The notes under the pieces are model-generated. The model was not told the origin of the DNA. It searched no databases and saw only the letters and a list, made by a program, of their open reading frames with translations. From Desulfobacterales bacterium (GTDB lineage Bacteria > Desulfobacterota > Desulfobacteria > Desulfobacterales > C00003060): a stretch of 15,874 nt of DNA. Positions 6,816 to 13,684 of this stretch are shown here, piece after piece; the first letter of the stretch is position 1, and every line of letters begins with the position of its first letter. Made by a program: the position numbers and the translations under genes. Location of the stretch: assembly GCA_030613145.1 (NCBI GenBank), contig JAUWMM010000006.1:1-15874 (forward strand), written 5' to 3'.

Positions 6816-8384
6816 ATGTCTGAAACTTCTCGTATGACAAAGGCCGCCGGTGTCGTGGGGGCAGCTACCCTGTTAAGCCGTATTTTTGGACTGGTGCGGG
6901 ATGTGGTGCTGGCTTGGCTATTCGGTGCGGGGATGGCTGCTGATGCCTTCTTTGTAGCTTTTAGGATCCCAAACCTTCTGCGCAGGCTTTTTGCAGAGGG
7001 CTCCCTCACGATTTCATTCATTCCTGTGTTCACAGAATACCTGTACAAGCATGGCCGTGAAGAGGCCTTCAAACTGGCACGATCTTCTTGGTGGCTCCTT
7101 GCTATCATCCTGGCTGCAGTCAGTGTGGTTGGAGTTCTTCTGGCCCCCCTCATCGTGAAGGTTATTGGGTACGGTTTCTCTTCATTTCCAGAGAAATATA
7201 ATTTAACCGTTGTTTTGACACGGATTATGTTCCCCTACATTTTTTTTATCGGGCTGGTTGCGCTATGTATGGGGATTTTGAATGCTTTGGGGCATTTTGC
7301 GGCACCGGCGTTTGCGCCGGTGTTGCTTAACCTCGCTATTATTAGCGCCGCGATCCTTCTTTCGCCACGCATGGAAAAACCGGCAGTAGGCCTTGCTATC
7401 GGTGTCATGATAGGGGGGGGCTTACAGTTGGCTCTTCAAATTCCCTTTATGGTCCGCAATGGGTTTCATCTATTGGTGCGGAGCCCTTTGTACCATACTG
7501 CTGTACGGCGAATAGCAGCTCTGATGGCGCCAGCTGTGCCAGGCGCTGCAGTCTATCAGGTCAATATCTTGGTGGGGACTGTACTTGCTACACTCCTTCC
7601 AGAAGGTAGTGTGTCCTTTCTATACTATGCCGACAGATTGGTCCAATTCCCCCTTGGAGTGTTTGCCATTTCCCTTGCAACGGCTGTGTTGCCGAGCCTG
7701 TCTAAGCATGCGGCTTTGGGCGATATGGAACGCCTCCGTTCGTCTTTCTCATATGCCCTGAAGCTGGTCTTTTTTATCTCAATCCCGGCCATGACAGGGC
7801 TCATTATCCTGAGGGAACCTATTGTGCGACTTTTCTTTCAAAGAGGGGCCTTCGACCCAATCGCAACGCGCTTGACCGCTGAAGCCCTTCTTTACTATGC
7901 TCTTGGTCTGTGGGCTTTTTCAGGCGTGCGCATTGTGGTTACTGCTTTTTATGCCCTTCAGGACACCAGAACCCCCCTCAAGATAGCCATTATTTCCTTT
8001 CTGGTGAACATTCTTTTGAGTATATTGCTTATGGGGCCAATGCGGCATGCCGGGCTTGCACTTGCAACGTCGATAGCTTCGGGGGTGAATCTGGTACTTC
8101 TCCTATGGGTGGTAAGAAAGCGATTGGGGGGGGCGATTGGAGCTCGGGATATACTTGGATCCGTTCTGAAATCAACGGTATCTGCGGCGGTGATGGGGTG
8201 TGTCATCGTCTTTCTGGCCTCGTGGGCAATACCAAAATACGCTGGAACCACGTGGCATCTTGTGATATGTGTACTGGGCAGTGTGGTGGTGGGCTCGCTC
8301 CTTTATGGTGCTTGCGCTTTTCTCTTAAGGAGCCGAGAATTGGTAGCCATGGTTGATATTGTAAGAGGGAATCTTCGTAAATGA
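6816..8384 (+). CDS. murJ: Lipid II flippase MurJ (MviN)
   Basis: A 522-residue polytopic inner-membrane protein of the MOP superfamily that flips lipid II to the periplasmic face for peptidoglycan synthesis. The N-terminal signature is clear: LLSRIFGLVRDVVLAWLFG, then DAFFVAFRIPNLLRRLFAEG and SFIPVF. Many hydrophobic spans follow, consistent with the family's 14, including LPEGSVSFLYYADRLVQFPL and the Arg-rich cytoplasmic loops. Start choice between ATG 6816, ATG 6834 and TTG 6801 is not decided by a Shine-Dalgarno, as none is convincing; 6816 is used. The stop overlaps the next ATG in an ATGA, so murJ and ftsB are translationally coupled. Confidence 0.96.
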   Translation: MSETSRMTKAAGVVGAATLLSRIFGLVRDVVLAWLFGAGMAADAFFVAFRIPNLLRRLFAEGSLTISFIPVFTEYLYKHGREEAFKLARSSWWLLAIILAAVSVVGVLLAPLIVKVIGYGFSSFPEKYNLTVVLTRIMFPYIFFIGLVALCMGILNALGHFAAPAFAPVLLNLAIISAAILLSPRMEKPAVGLAIGVMIGGGLQLALQIPFMVRNGFHLLVRSPLYHTAVRRIAALMAPAVPGAAVYQVNILVGTVLATLLPEGSVSFLYYADRLVQFPLGVFAISLATAVLPSLSKHAALGDMERLRSSFSYALKLVFFISIPAMTGLIILREPIVRLFFQRGAFDPIATRLTAEALLYYALGLWAFSGVRIVVTAFYALQDTRTPLKIAIISFLVNILLSILLMGPMRHAGLALATSIASGVNLVLLLWVVRKRLGGAIGARDILGSVLKSTVSAAVMGCVIVFLASWAIPKYAGTTWHLVICVLGSVVVGSLLYGACAFLLRSRELVAMVDIVRGNLRK

Positions 8385-8668
8385 CGACTAAGCGCAAAAT
8401 AGTTGTCATAACGGCTATCTTGGTGTTTTTTTCCTTTCTTTTTGTCATTGGGTTGGGTGACCGTGGTGCGGTTGATCTCTACAAACTCCATCTCAAAAAG
8501 GTTCGCTTAGACAGGTCAAACCTTGAGCAACAGAAGAAAAATAGGGATCTTTACCGCAGCATCCAGCGGTTAAAAACTGACCTCGAATTTATAGAAAATA
8601 TTGCAAGGAGCGAGCTTGGGATGGTGGGAAAAGACGAAGTAGTTTATCAATTCAGGCAGAAAAAATAA
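8381..8668 (+). CDS. ftsB: Septum formation initiator protein (FtsB/DivIC family)
   Basis: A 95-residue bitopic protein: a short basic N-terminus (MTTKRK), one membrane span at about residues 7-25, then a coiled coil to about residue 70 (KVRLDRSNLEQQKKNRDLYR), and the family-typical end IARSELGMVGKDEVVYQF. FtsB/DivIC forms a complex with FtsL and FtsQ that licenses septal peptidoglycan synthesis. Its start codon overlaps the murJ stop (ATGA), so flippase and divisome activator are coupled here, whereas in gammaproteobacteria ftsB usually follows eno. The gene name is by family; a distinct FtsL-like role cannot be excluded. Confidence 0.85.
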   Translation: MTTKRKIVVITAILVFFSFLFVIGLGDRGAVDLYKLHLKKVRLDRSNLEQQKKNRDLYRSIQRLKTDLEFIENIARSELGMVGKDEVVYQFRQKK

Positions 8669-8674
8669 CGTAGA

Positions 8675-8785
8675 CGTTCACAGGTTCAGAGTTCACCGTT
8701 CAGGGTTACCTTACAAATTCCCAGATCCCACGAATCAGCGGTTCAGAGTTTCGGTGAGCCCTGAACCCTGAACGTGAACGGTTAC
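8675..8785. repeat. Inverted pair of GTTCA-type degenerate repeats between ftsB and aroQ
   Basis: The left arm (8675-8710) strings together GTTCACA, GGTTCAGA, GTTCACC and GTTCAGGGTT. The right arm (8753-8785) carries the same words in the opposite sense (GAGCCCTGAACCCTGAAC, then GTGAACGG). An isolated GGTTCAGAG lies between them. The arms can form a long imperfect hairpin. No coding frame is supported. Confidence 0.65.
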
Positions 8786-8837
8786 AAAATAACAGAAGTT
8801 CTAACTGATGACTGATGACAAACTTAAAGGTGTTTCA

Positions 8838-9569
8838 ATGGGTGGAGACGGGGACGATGCCGCAGAACTGACTCCAACAGCGACACTGGCAAGGCTTTAC
8901 GAAGAACAGGGTTTTTTCGACAAGGCGGCATCAGTATACAAAAAACTTCTTGTCATGGAACCGGACCGGGCGGACTTGAAGGAGAAGCTGGAGGATATTG
9001 AGAAAAGGTTGGCGGTCATATCACCACAGCCCGAGAAATCCGAGACAAGCACTATGCTGGACCACCTGACCGGGTGGCAGAAAACGATTGGCGAGAGGAA
9101 GAAAATGCTGGATCAAGAAGGTGAGAAAAGACGAAGGATTTTAGTCATTCACGGCCCTAACCTTGGTATGCTTGGCCGTCGGGAGCCGTCGGTGTATGGC
9201 ACCTTGACCCTTGAAGAGATAAATGAGGAGATCAAGAAGACTGCCGAAGAATGCGGCATGAGTGCTGACACCTTTCAATCAAACCACGAAGGAGAAATGA
9301 TTGAAAAAATCTATGAGGCTATAGATGGTTACGACGTACTTATAATCAATGCTGCCGCTTACACACACACCAGCGTCGCCATTAGAGATGCCCTCTTGAT
9401 GTTGGACATTCCGATTATTGAGGTGCACCTTTCCAATATCTATCGTCGAGAACCATTCAGGCAAAAGTCCATGATTGCAGATGTGGCAACTGCTCAAGTC
9501 GTCGGTTTTGGGAAAGATGGCTATACCATGGCTGTTCGAGGTTCAGTAAACATGAGTCGCCGTACATAG
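8838..9569 (+). CDS. aroQ: TPR-like domain fused to type II 3-dehydroquinate dehydratase
   Basis: A 243-residue protein in two parts. Residues 12-57 (TATLARLYEEQGFFDKAASV onward, then LLVMEPDRADLKEKLEDIEK) look like a tetratricopeptide-type helical pair. After a charged linker (60-98), residues 99-240 form a complete type II dehydroquinase of the shikimate pathway, converting 3-dehydroquinate to 3-dehydroshikimate. Active-site positions are present: loop Arg at 114/115, Y120, N171, H177, H197 in EVHLSN and R208. INAAAYTHTS replaces the usual INPxAYTHTS. The stand-alone enzyme is about 145 residues, so about 100 residues are extra. ATG 8838 has AAAGGTG seven bases upstream; ATG 8808 would add ten residues. 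The gene precedes efp, a frequent neighbour of aroQ. Confidence 0.92.
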   Translation: MGGDGDDAAELTPTATLARLYEEQGFFDKAASVYKKLLVMEPDRADLKEKLEDIEKRLAVISPQPEKSETSTMLDHLTGWQKTIGERKKMLDQEGEKRRRILVIHGPNLGMLGRREPSVYGTLTLEEINEEIKKTAEECGMSADTFQSNHEGEMIEKIYEAIDGYDVLIINAAAYTHTSVAIRDALLMLDIPIIEVHLSNIYRREPFRQKSMIADVATAQVVGFGKDGYTMAVRGSVNMSRRT

Positions 9570-9645
9570 GGCACGGAGCAAAGCGCATGGAGCATAGAGC
9601 AAAGCGCATAGAATATTACGTTTTACTCTTTGTGCTTTGGGGTAT
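9570..9645. repeat. GAGCAAAGCGCAT repeats between aroQ and efp
   Basis: The 13-mer GAGCAAAGCGCAT occurs exactly twice (9576-9588 and 9597-9609), 21 bases apart, with the related GGAGCATAGAGC between. A near-inverted copy, TCTTTGTGCTTTG, is at 9627-9639. The whole lies between the aroQ stop and the efp leader. Confidence 0.6.
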
Positions 9646-9671
9646 GAAAACGGGAGGTTTCAAGAACAGGC

Positions 9672-10238
9672 ATGTATGACACATCAAGGTTCAGGAAAGG
9701 CCTAAAGATAGAAATTGAGGGGAAACCTTACGAAATAGTAGATTTCTTGCATGTGAAGCCTGGTAAAGGGGGTGCATTTGTTCGGACCAAGCTCAGGAAC
9801 ATGCTTAATGGTCGTGTAATCGATAACACTTTTCGCGCAGGGGAGAAGGTCGACAGACCCGACCTTTTGGAAAGGCAGATGCAGTATCTGTACAAGGAAG
9901 TCGATAACTATTGCCTGATGGACAACGAGACCTACGAGCAGTTTTTTCTCTCAGAGGAGCAGATCGGAGGAAGCAGGTGGTTCCTGGCTGAAAATGAGAC
10001 TGTGGATGTAATGTTTTTCAATGAGAAACCGATTGGAATTGAGCTCCCTATATTTGTCGAACTCAGTGTCGCAGATACCGTACCAGGCGTTAAGGGGGAT
10101 ACGGCCAGCAAGACCACAAAACCTGCAACCCTGGAGACCGGTGCAGTGATGCCTGTGCCTCTTTTCATAAACGTAGGGGATAGTATCAAGGTAGACACTC
10201 GAACCGGCAAGTATGTTGAGCGGGTTAAAGGCAGCTGA
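9672..10238 (+). CDS. efp: Elongation factor P
   Basis: A 188-residue EF-P, which binds near the ribosomal E site and relieves stalling at polyproline. Three beta-barrel domains are present in full. The domain I loop reads [10 protein letters not shown] with the modifiable lysine at K32. Domains II/III contain [20 protein letters not shown] and the C-terminal [17 protein letters not shown] signature. Length is normal. No epmA/epmB or other modification gene is in view, so the state of K32 cannot be told. The Shine-Dalgarno GGGAGG (9652-9657) is 14 bases from ATG 9672, unusually far, but the N-terminus ([17 protein letters not shown]) is right for the family. Confidence 0.97.
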   Translation: MYDTSRFRKGLKIEIEGKPYEIVDFLHVKPGKGGAFVRTKLRNMLNGRVIDNTFRAGEKVDRPDLLERQMQYLYKEVDNYCLMDNETYEQFFLSEEQIGGSRWFLAENETVDVMFFNEKPIGIELPIFVELSVADTVPGVKGDTASKTTKPATLETGAVMPVPLFINVGDSIKVDTRTGKYVERVKGS

Positions 10239-10459
10239 GAAATGATACATCAAATCAATTCTCTATTTGGGATCAGTAGTGTCCAAGATAATATGATTTC
10301 TACTGAGACAGCTGTGTCTCCACAGCCATTCATAGGGGGAGAGTCTGAACTTATACTCCAACACTCCATTACTCCAAGGTCCCTGTTTAGGTGAATACAC
10401 TTGTGTCAATATTTACAGTATGTTGTCGTAGTATCGATCATCTGTTTTGGAAAAGAATA
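10239..10459. other. Spacer after efp with a short octamer repeat
   Basis: No gene is seen. At 10355-10378 there are three consecutive octamers ACTCCAAC, ACTCCATT, ACTCCAAG, the same word family as the repeat between pyrK and leuS. A small hairpin GAGACA (10305-10310)/TGTCTC (10315-10320) lacks a T-run. Confidence 0.4.
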
Positions 10460-10665
10460 ATTTTGACGGTTTCGTAAAAAGTCGAAAAACACCTCTTTCT
10501 GTCATTCCGGCCCCTGCTGCCGCAGGGGTAAACTTGGCCCCGCGACGGCGGGGAGCCGGAATCCAGTTTATTCGGCTAGTTACAAAGGCTCTGGACTCCG
10601 GTTTTCACGACTCGACTGAGCTCGCCGAAGTCCGGAGTGACGACTTTTTACGAGATTATCAATTT
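10460..10665. mobile_element. MITE-like palindromic element, about 200 bp
   Basis: Perfect 13-bp terminal inverted repeats, TCGTAAAAAGTCG (10472-10484) and CGACTTTTTACGA (10641-10653), extend outward imperfectly to about 10465 and 10660. Nested inside are GTCATTCCGG (from 10500) against CCGGAGTGAC near the right end, and CCGGAATCCAG against CTGGACTCCGG. GC-rich hairpins CCCCTGC/GCAGGGG and CCCCGC/GCGGGG follow. No transposase is encoded. Open frames through it are by-products of the repeat. It sits between the convergent efp and membrane-protein genes and ends beside the latter's stop. Mobility is inferred from structure; target-site duplications are not clear. Confidence 0.65.
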
Positions 10666-10669
10666 TGGA

Positions 10670-12031
10670 TTAATAAAATGCGGATTGGCGTCTTGCAGCA
10701 TTGATCCAACCTGCCACGCGTCTTTTGAGAAGCGGCTTTTCCCTCAGGCGCAATCTTTGGTTGACCTTGATCAGGAGGGGAAAAAGCTCATCCGCCTTCT
10801 GCCTGCCCAATTTTTTCCGGGAATCTATGCCGGCCATCTCCAGAAGCCTTGCGTTGTCTGAGCCCATTCTAAGTAGGCTTACCAGTTCAAACCTCTGACG
10901 GATCCTGTCGCGAGATGGCATTCCGACGAGCATTTTTGTCTCTTCCCAGTTGTCCAAGACCTGTTCCGGATATCGCCATCCGTTTTGACTGAGCCTCCCT
11001 GCGTCATTCGGGCTAATGTCTTTCAGGATTTGTTGAAGGGTTTCTGAGCGACTGTCTATTGTATGGATTGTCATTTTTGCATAAGACCATTCACTCAAAA
11101 AAAGAGCGAGAACGATTATCAAAGAGTAGATGGCCTTGTATATTGTCTGGAAGGCCTTTCGACTTCCTGGCAGGCCATCTAAAAAGGAAGGACGGGGCGA
11201 ATCCGGGTCCCAATGGCGACCGCCTCTTAGGAGATAGAGGGCGTTTATAATAACGAAGCACTCAACACAGAAGGGCGGAAAGCCTAGAAATCCCAGGTAA
11301 GGCATCTCGAAAAATTTGCCCTCAGAGAAAAACGGGACCGTGTATATCCATTTTTCCAAAGACCAAAAATTACATAACTCCCAGTAGCCGCCACAAATAA
11401 TTCCTGCAAGTAGCAGACGAACAAAGGTGGTCCATTCGCCTTTCTTCCCATCCATGAGTAAGGAACGGGCGTTAAATCTTGCACATATAGGTTCGAGAAA
11501 GAAAGCAAAAGCGCCCCATACCAGGGGGAAAAAGTAGTCTGGAAAGACCAAGGGCAAAATCAGCATAAAAGATCCAACCACCAGGGAGGCCTTTTGAGTC
11601 CAGCCCTTGAGGACAAACTTGGTTTTAACGCGCCCGGGTATCTTAAGATGGCAAAGGAGTCGGTAGACCAGAAACATACCAGGAAGCACGGTTGCAAAAT
11701 CGAGATATGCCTCCACGTGGGACCAGAGCCCCTCGGGCGGGACACCGACATAATACCAGTCTTGCAGACGGAGATTCCAGACTTCGATGAAGAACCACAA
11801 TATTGCAGACCAAAAGAGAAGGACGGCAAATTCTCGAGGCCTTTTCAGAATGAGGCCGTCGTTCCAGCGCCAACACAGGAGGCCGTCGAGAAACAGTATG
11901 AGTCCATACCAGGCGAATGGATAGGTGTGGGCGTAGAAGGGAAAGATGTAATGAACAGTGCCCCAGAAGGTCAAAACGACTGTCATCACGCCGAGCATCA
12001 TCATCAATATGCTGAGGTAGCGATATTTCAT
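10670..12031 (-). CDS. Multi-spanning membrane protein with C-terminal DUF4332-like (HhH) domain, function unknown
   Basis: From ATG 12031 the product has 453 residues. Residues 1-315 contain about nine hydrophobic spans (roughly 8-30, 39-55, 68-86, 108-127, 148-163, 165-182, 203-220, 245-268, 298-315). Aromatic-rich conserved-looking loops are FIEVWNLRLQDWYYVGVPPE and GGYWELCNFWSLEKWIYTVP, then FLGFPPFCVECF. The cytosolic tail (about 320-453) is hydrophilic; residues 384-447 (LLRMGSDNARLLEMAGIDSR to RVAGWINAARR) match the helix-hairpin-helix pattern of DUF4332. I do not recognise the membrane domain. An in-frame start at 12151 would add 40 residues and overlap the upstream MBL gene; neither start has a good Shine-Dalgarno. 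It probably shares a transcript with the MBL-fold gene. Confidence 0.8.
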   Translation of the reverse strand: MKYRYLSILMMMLGVMTVVLTFWGTVHYIFPFYAHTYPFAWYGLILFLDGLLCWRWNDGLILKRPREFAVLLFWSAILWFFIEVWNLRLQDWYYVGVPPEGLWSHVEAYLDFATVLPGMFLVYRLLCHLKIPGRVKTKFVLKGWTQKASLVVGSFMLILPLVFPDYFFPLVWGAFAFFLEPICARFNARSLLMDGKKGEWTTFVRLLLAGIICGGYWELCNFWSLEKWIYTVPFFSEGKFFEMPYLGFLGFPPFCVECFVIINALYLLRGGRHWDPDSPRPSFLDGLPGSRKAFQTIYKAIYSLIIVLALFLSEWSYAKMTIHTIDSRSETLQQILKDISPNDAGRLSQNGWRYPEQVLDNWEETKMLVGMPSRDRIRQRFELVSLLRMGSDNARLLEMAGIDSRKKLGRQKADELFPLLIKVNQRLRLREKPLLKRRVAGWINAARRQSAFY

Positions 12032-12108
12032 CGGGCCAAGTGAAGTCTTTTTATCGATCTGAGGTTTTGAAATGCCTTCTATGATTTTTCCTGAATATGA
12101 CTTTTCGT

Positions 12109-12753
12109 TCAGGGGATATCTATGACTTTGCCTACGCCCCCATCCAAGCATTTGTCAGGATATAGCTTTTTAATCTTTGACTGATACTGGGTGCAATGGC
12201 AGGCACATACCGAGTGCAAATTTTTGAGAAGATCAAATTCACGGAACCCGTGCAGGCCCCCGATGAGTGTGGAGACTTTGCCGAAAGACGAAGCAGCCTC
12301 CAGGATGCGACCTACGCCCGGATGGGAGCACCCCGCGATCACAACCAACCCCGTGTCGGTTTTGACTACAAGGGCTTGTTCTACCCCCTGCAGTTCACCG
12401 GTAGAAAATACGTTGCCGGTGATCTCAATTGCATTATTGACCTCAACAACTTTTCTATCGGGAAGGGACGTCTGAAAGGAGGCGGGGAGATAGAGGCTGG
12501 CACTTCTGTTGACTTTCAGCAATTTCTTGAGCCCGCCTGTGTGGTCCCAATGGGCGTGGGATACAACTATAATGTCAATTGCCTCAGGAACTATACCAAG
12601 TTTTTCAATATTGTGCAAAAGTATGTTGCCTTTTGCGCCGGTATCAAAGAGGATCCCTGGGGTGTTTTCTATCTCAAGATAGCAGGAAAACCCCCAATCA
12701 GGTATGAGATCTTTTTCGTATGCAGTGTTGTCATAAACGAGAGTCACTTTCAT
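12109..12753 (-). CDS. Metallo-beta-lactamase-fold hydrolase
   Basis: A 214-residue cytoplasmic MBL-fold protein. The metal-binding signature HAHWDH is at residues 66-71, with FDTGA (36-40) before it. Later ligands are the His in GCSHPG (H144), one in GGLHGF (H168) and one in CHCT (H186). The GCSHPGVGRILE and GGLHGF pattern is that of the family annotated as dihydropterin/ribofuranosylaminobenzene 5'-phosphate synthase-like MBL proteins, but this annotation is loose and the substrate is unknown. ATG 12753 has AAAGGAAA about nine bases upstream. It lies between tadA and the membrane-protein gene on the same strand, with gaps of 109 and 77 bases. Confidence 0.85.
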   Translation of the reverse strand: MKVTLVYDNTAYEKDLIPDWGFSCYLEIENTPGILFDTGAKGNILLHNIEKLGIVPEAIDIIVVSHAHWDHTGGLKKLLKVNRSASLYLPASFQTSLPDRKVVEVNNAIEITGNVFSTGELQGVEQALVVKTDTGLVVIAGCSHPGVGRILEAASSFGKVSTLIGGLHGFREFDLLKNLHSVCACHCTQYQSKIKKLYPDKCLDGGVGKVIDIP

Positions 12754-12862
12754 GTGATGATTTCCTTTTCATAAATCACCGTGGAGGGGTTCTCTCGCCC
12801 GCTCGCCCCCTGCCTCTGTGTCCTCCATGCTCTGTGAGAGGAAAAATAACGCTTTTCGATTG

Positions 12863-13324
12863 CTATTTGCCCGCCTGGCGCTTGGCTTGAAAGAAGTCCT
12901 GGATCACCTTTCTACATTCGTTTTCGAGCAGCCCTCCCTTGACATCAATCGAATGGTTCAGACTGACGTCTGCAGCCAGGTTGTAACGAGACACAGCGCC
13001 GCCCCATTTAGGGTCCTCGGCCCCGAAGACGATCCCGGAAACCCGGGCGTGAAGCAGCGCTCCCATGCACATGATGCACGGCTCAATGGTAACATAAAGT
13101 GTAGTGTTTAGCAGCCGATAATTTCCAACGACCTGGGATGCTGCTCGAAGTGCCAGGATTTCCGCATGGGCAGTAGGATCACATAGTGCAATGGTTCGGT
13201 TGTGGGCACCAGCCAGCACGGTGCCATCTTGTGCTACCAGGACAGCTCCTACAGGCACTTCGTCTTCACGGGCGGCCTGTTGTGCTTCTATCAGGGCCTG
13301 GCGCATAAAGTGGCTATAGTTCAA
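12863..13324 (-). CDS. tadA: tRNA-specific adenosine deaminase TadA
   Basis: A 153-residue zinc-dependent deaminase that converts A34 of tRNA-Arg(ACG) to inosine, letting one tRNA read CGU, CGC and CGA. The catalytic HAE motif is at 53-55 and PCIMC (82-86) supplies the two zinc cysteines, with VPVGAVLV, AHNRTI and NYRLLNTTLYVTIEPC around them. The same fold includes cytosine/guanine deaminases, but length and motif context fit TadA. The start is TTG 13324, with CGGAG about seven bases upstream and the usual family N-terminus (HxxxMRxAL); the next ATG (13306) would drop part of helix 1. The divergent neighbour is tRNA-Arg(ACG), the substrate itself. Confidence 0.95.
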   Translation of the reverse strand: MNYSHFMRQALIEAQQAAREDEVPVGAVLVAQDGTVLAGAHNRTIALCDPTAHAEILALRAASQVVGNYRLLNTTLYVTIEPCIMCMGALLHARVSGIVFGAEDPKWGGAVSRYNLAADVSLNHSIDVKGGLLENECRKVIQDFFQAKRQAGK

Positions 13325-13350
13325 TGTTCAACTCCGGACTTGCAATCATC

Positions 13351-13379
13351 TTGACAGTGCAGTGCAAAAACACTATAAG
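13351..13379 (+). promoter_or_regulatory. Promoter of tRNA-Arg(ACG)
   Basis: Perfect TTGACA (13351-13356), a 17-base spacer, then TATAAG (13374-13379, 5/6). The predicted start near 13386 leaves a leader of about nine bases before the tRNA. The region lies between the divergent tadA and tRNA genes. Confidence 0.8.
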
Positions 13380-13394
13380 ATGCGATTCATAAAT

Positions 13395-13470
13395 GCGCCC
13401 ATAGCTCAGTGGATAGAGCGCCGGACTACGAATCCGTAGGCCGCCAGTTCGAATCTGGCTGGGCGCACCA
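13395..13470 (+). tRNA. tRNA-Arg (anticodon ACG)
   Basis: A 76-base cloverleaf with encoded CCA. The acceptor stem is GCGCCCA (13395-13401) with TGGGCGC (13460-13466), discriminator A and CCA. The D stem is GCTC/GAGC, the anticodon loop CTACGAA gives ACG at 34-36, and the T arm is GCCAG-TTCGAAT-CTGGC. The anticodon stem has four pairs; the outermost position 27:43 is C.U rather than a pair. A34 is the adenosine that TadA deaminates to inosine, and tadA is the divergent neighbour. Confidence 0.97.
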
Positions 13471-13478
13471 GTAATATC

Positions 13479-13517
13479 AAGGGGTTACCCGGTTGCCTGA
13501 TACAGGGTAGCCCCTTT
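13479..13517 (+). terminator. Rho-independent terminator after the tRNA
   Basis: AAGGGGTTACCC (13479-13490) pairs with GGGTAGCCCCTT (13505-13516) over 12 bp with one G.U pair and a 14-base loop. The T-run is short (TTT), so termination may be partial, but the position nine bases after the CCA is right. Confidence 0.65.
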
Positions 13518-13684
13518 GTGCTATGAGAGCTTTGAAAAAGTTCTTTGAACGACCATTCAGATAGATAGTTTTACAATTTTGGGACAAATCCACAATCCGA
13601 ATTACTTCATCTCACAATTACCATATATCATACCTTGAGCGGTTTGTAATATGGGGAAATAGAAAGGTTTTTACAAGTTTATAG

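Noticed and set aside
7910..8356. Plus-strand open frame of 148 codons
   Set aside because: It lies inside murJ in another frame, with no recognisable features.
10305..10320. Hairpin as efp terminator
   Set aside because: The stem is six pairs with no T-run following, and it is far from the stop codon.
10447..10704. Open frame of 85 codons on the plus strand
   Set aside because: It is the read-through of the MITE-like repeat with no protein features.
11594..12043. Plus-strand open frame of 149 codons
   Set aside because: It is antisense to the membrane-protein gene and lacks domain or Shine-Dalgarno support.
12196..12774. Plus-strand open frame of 192 codons
   Set aside because: It is antisense to the MBL-fold gene, whose metal-binding motifs are clear.
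13325..13394. Defined tadA promoter
   Set aside because: A TATAGT lies on the minus strand, but the position 17 bases upstream (GGGCGC) is not a -35, so none is called.
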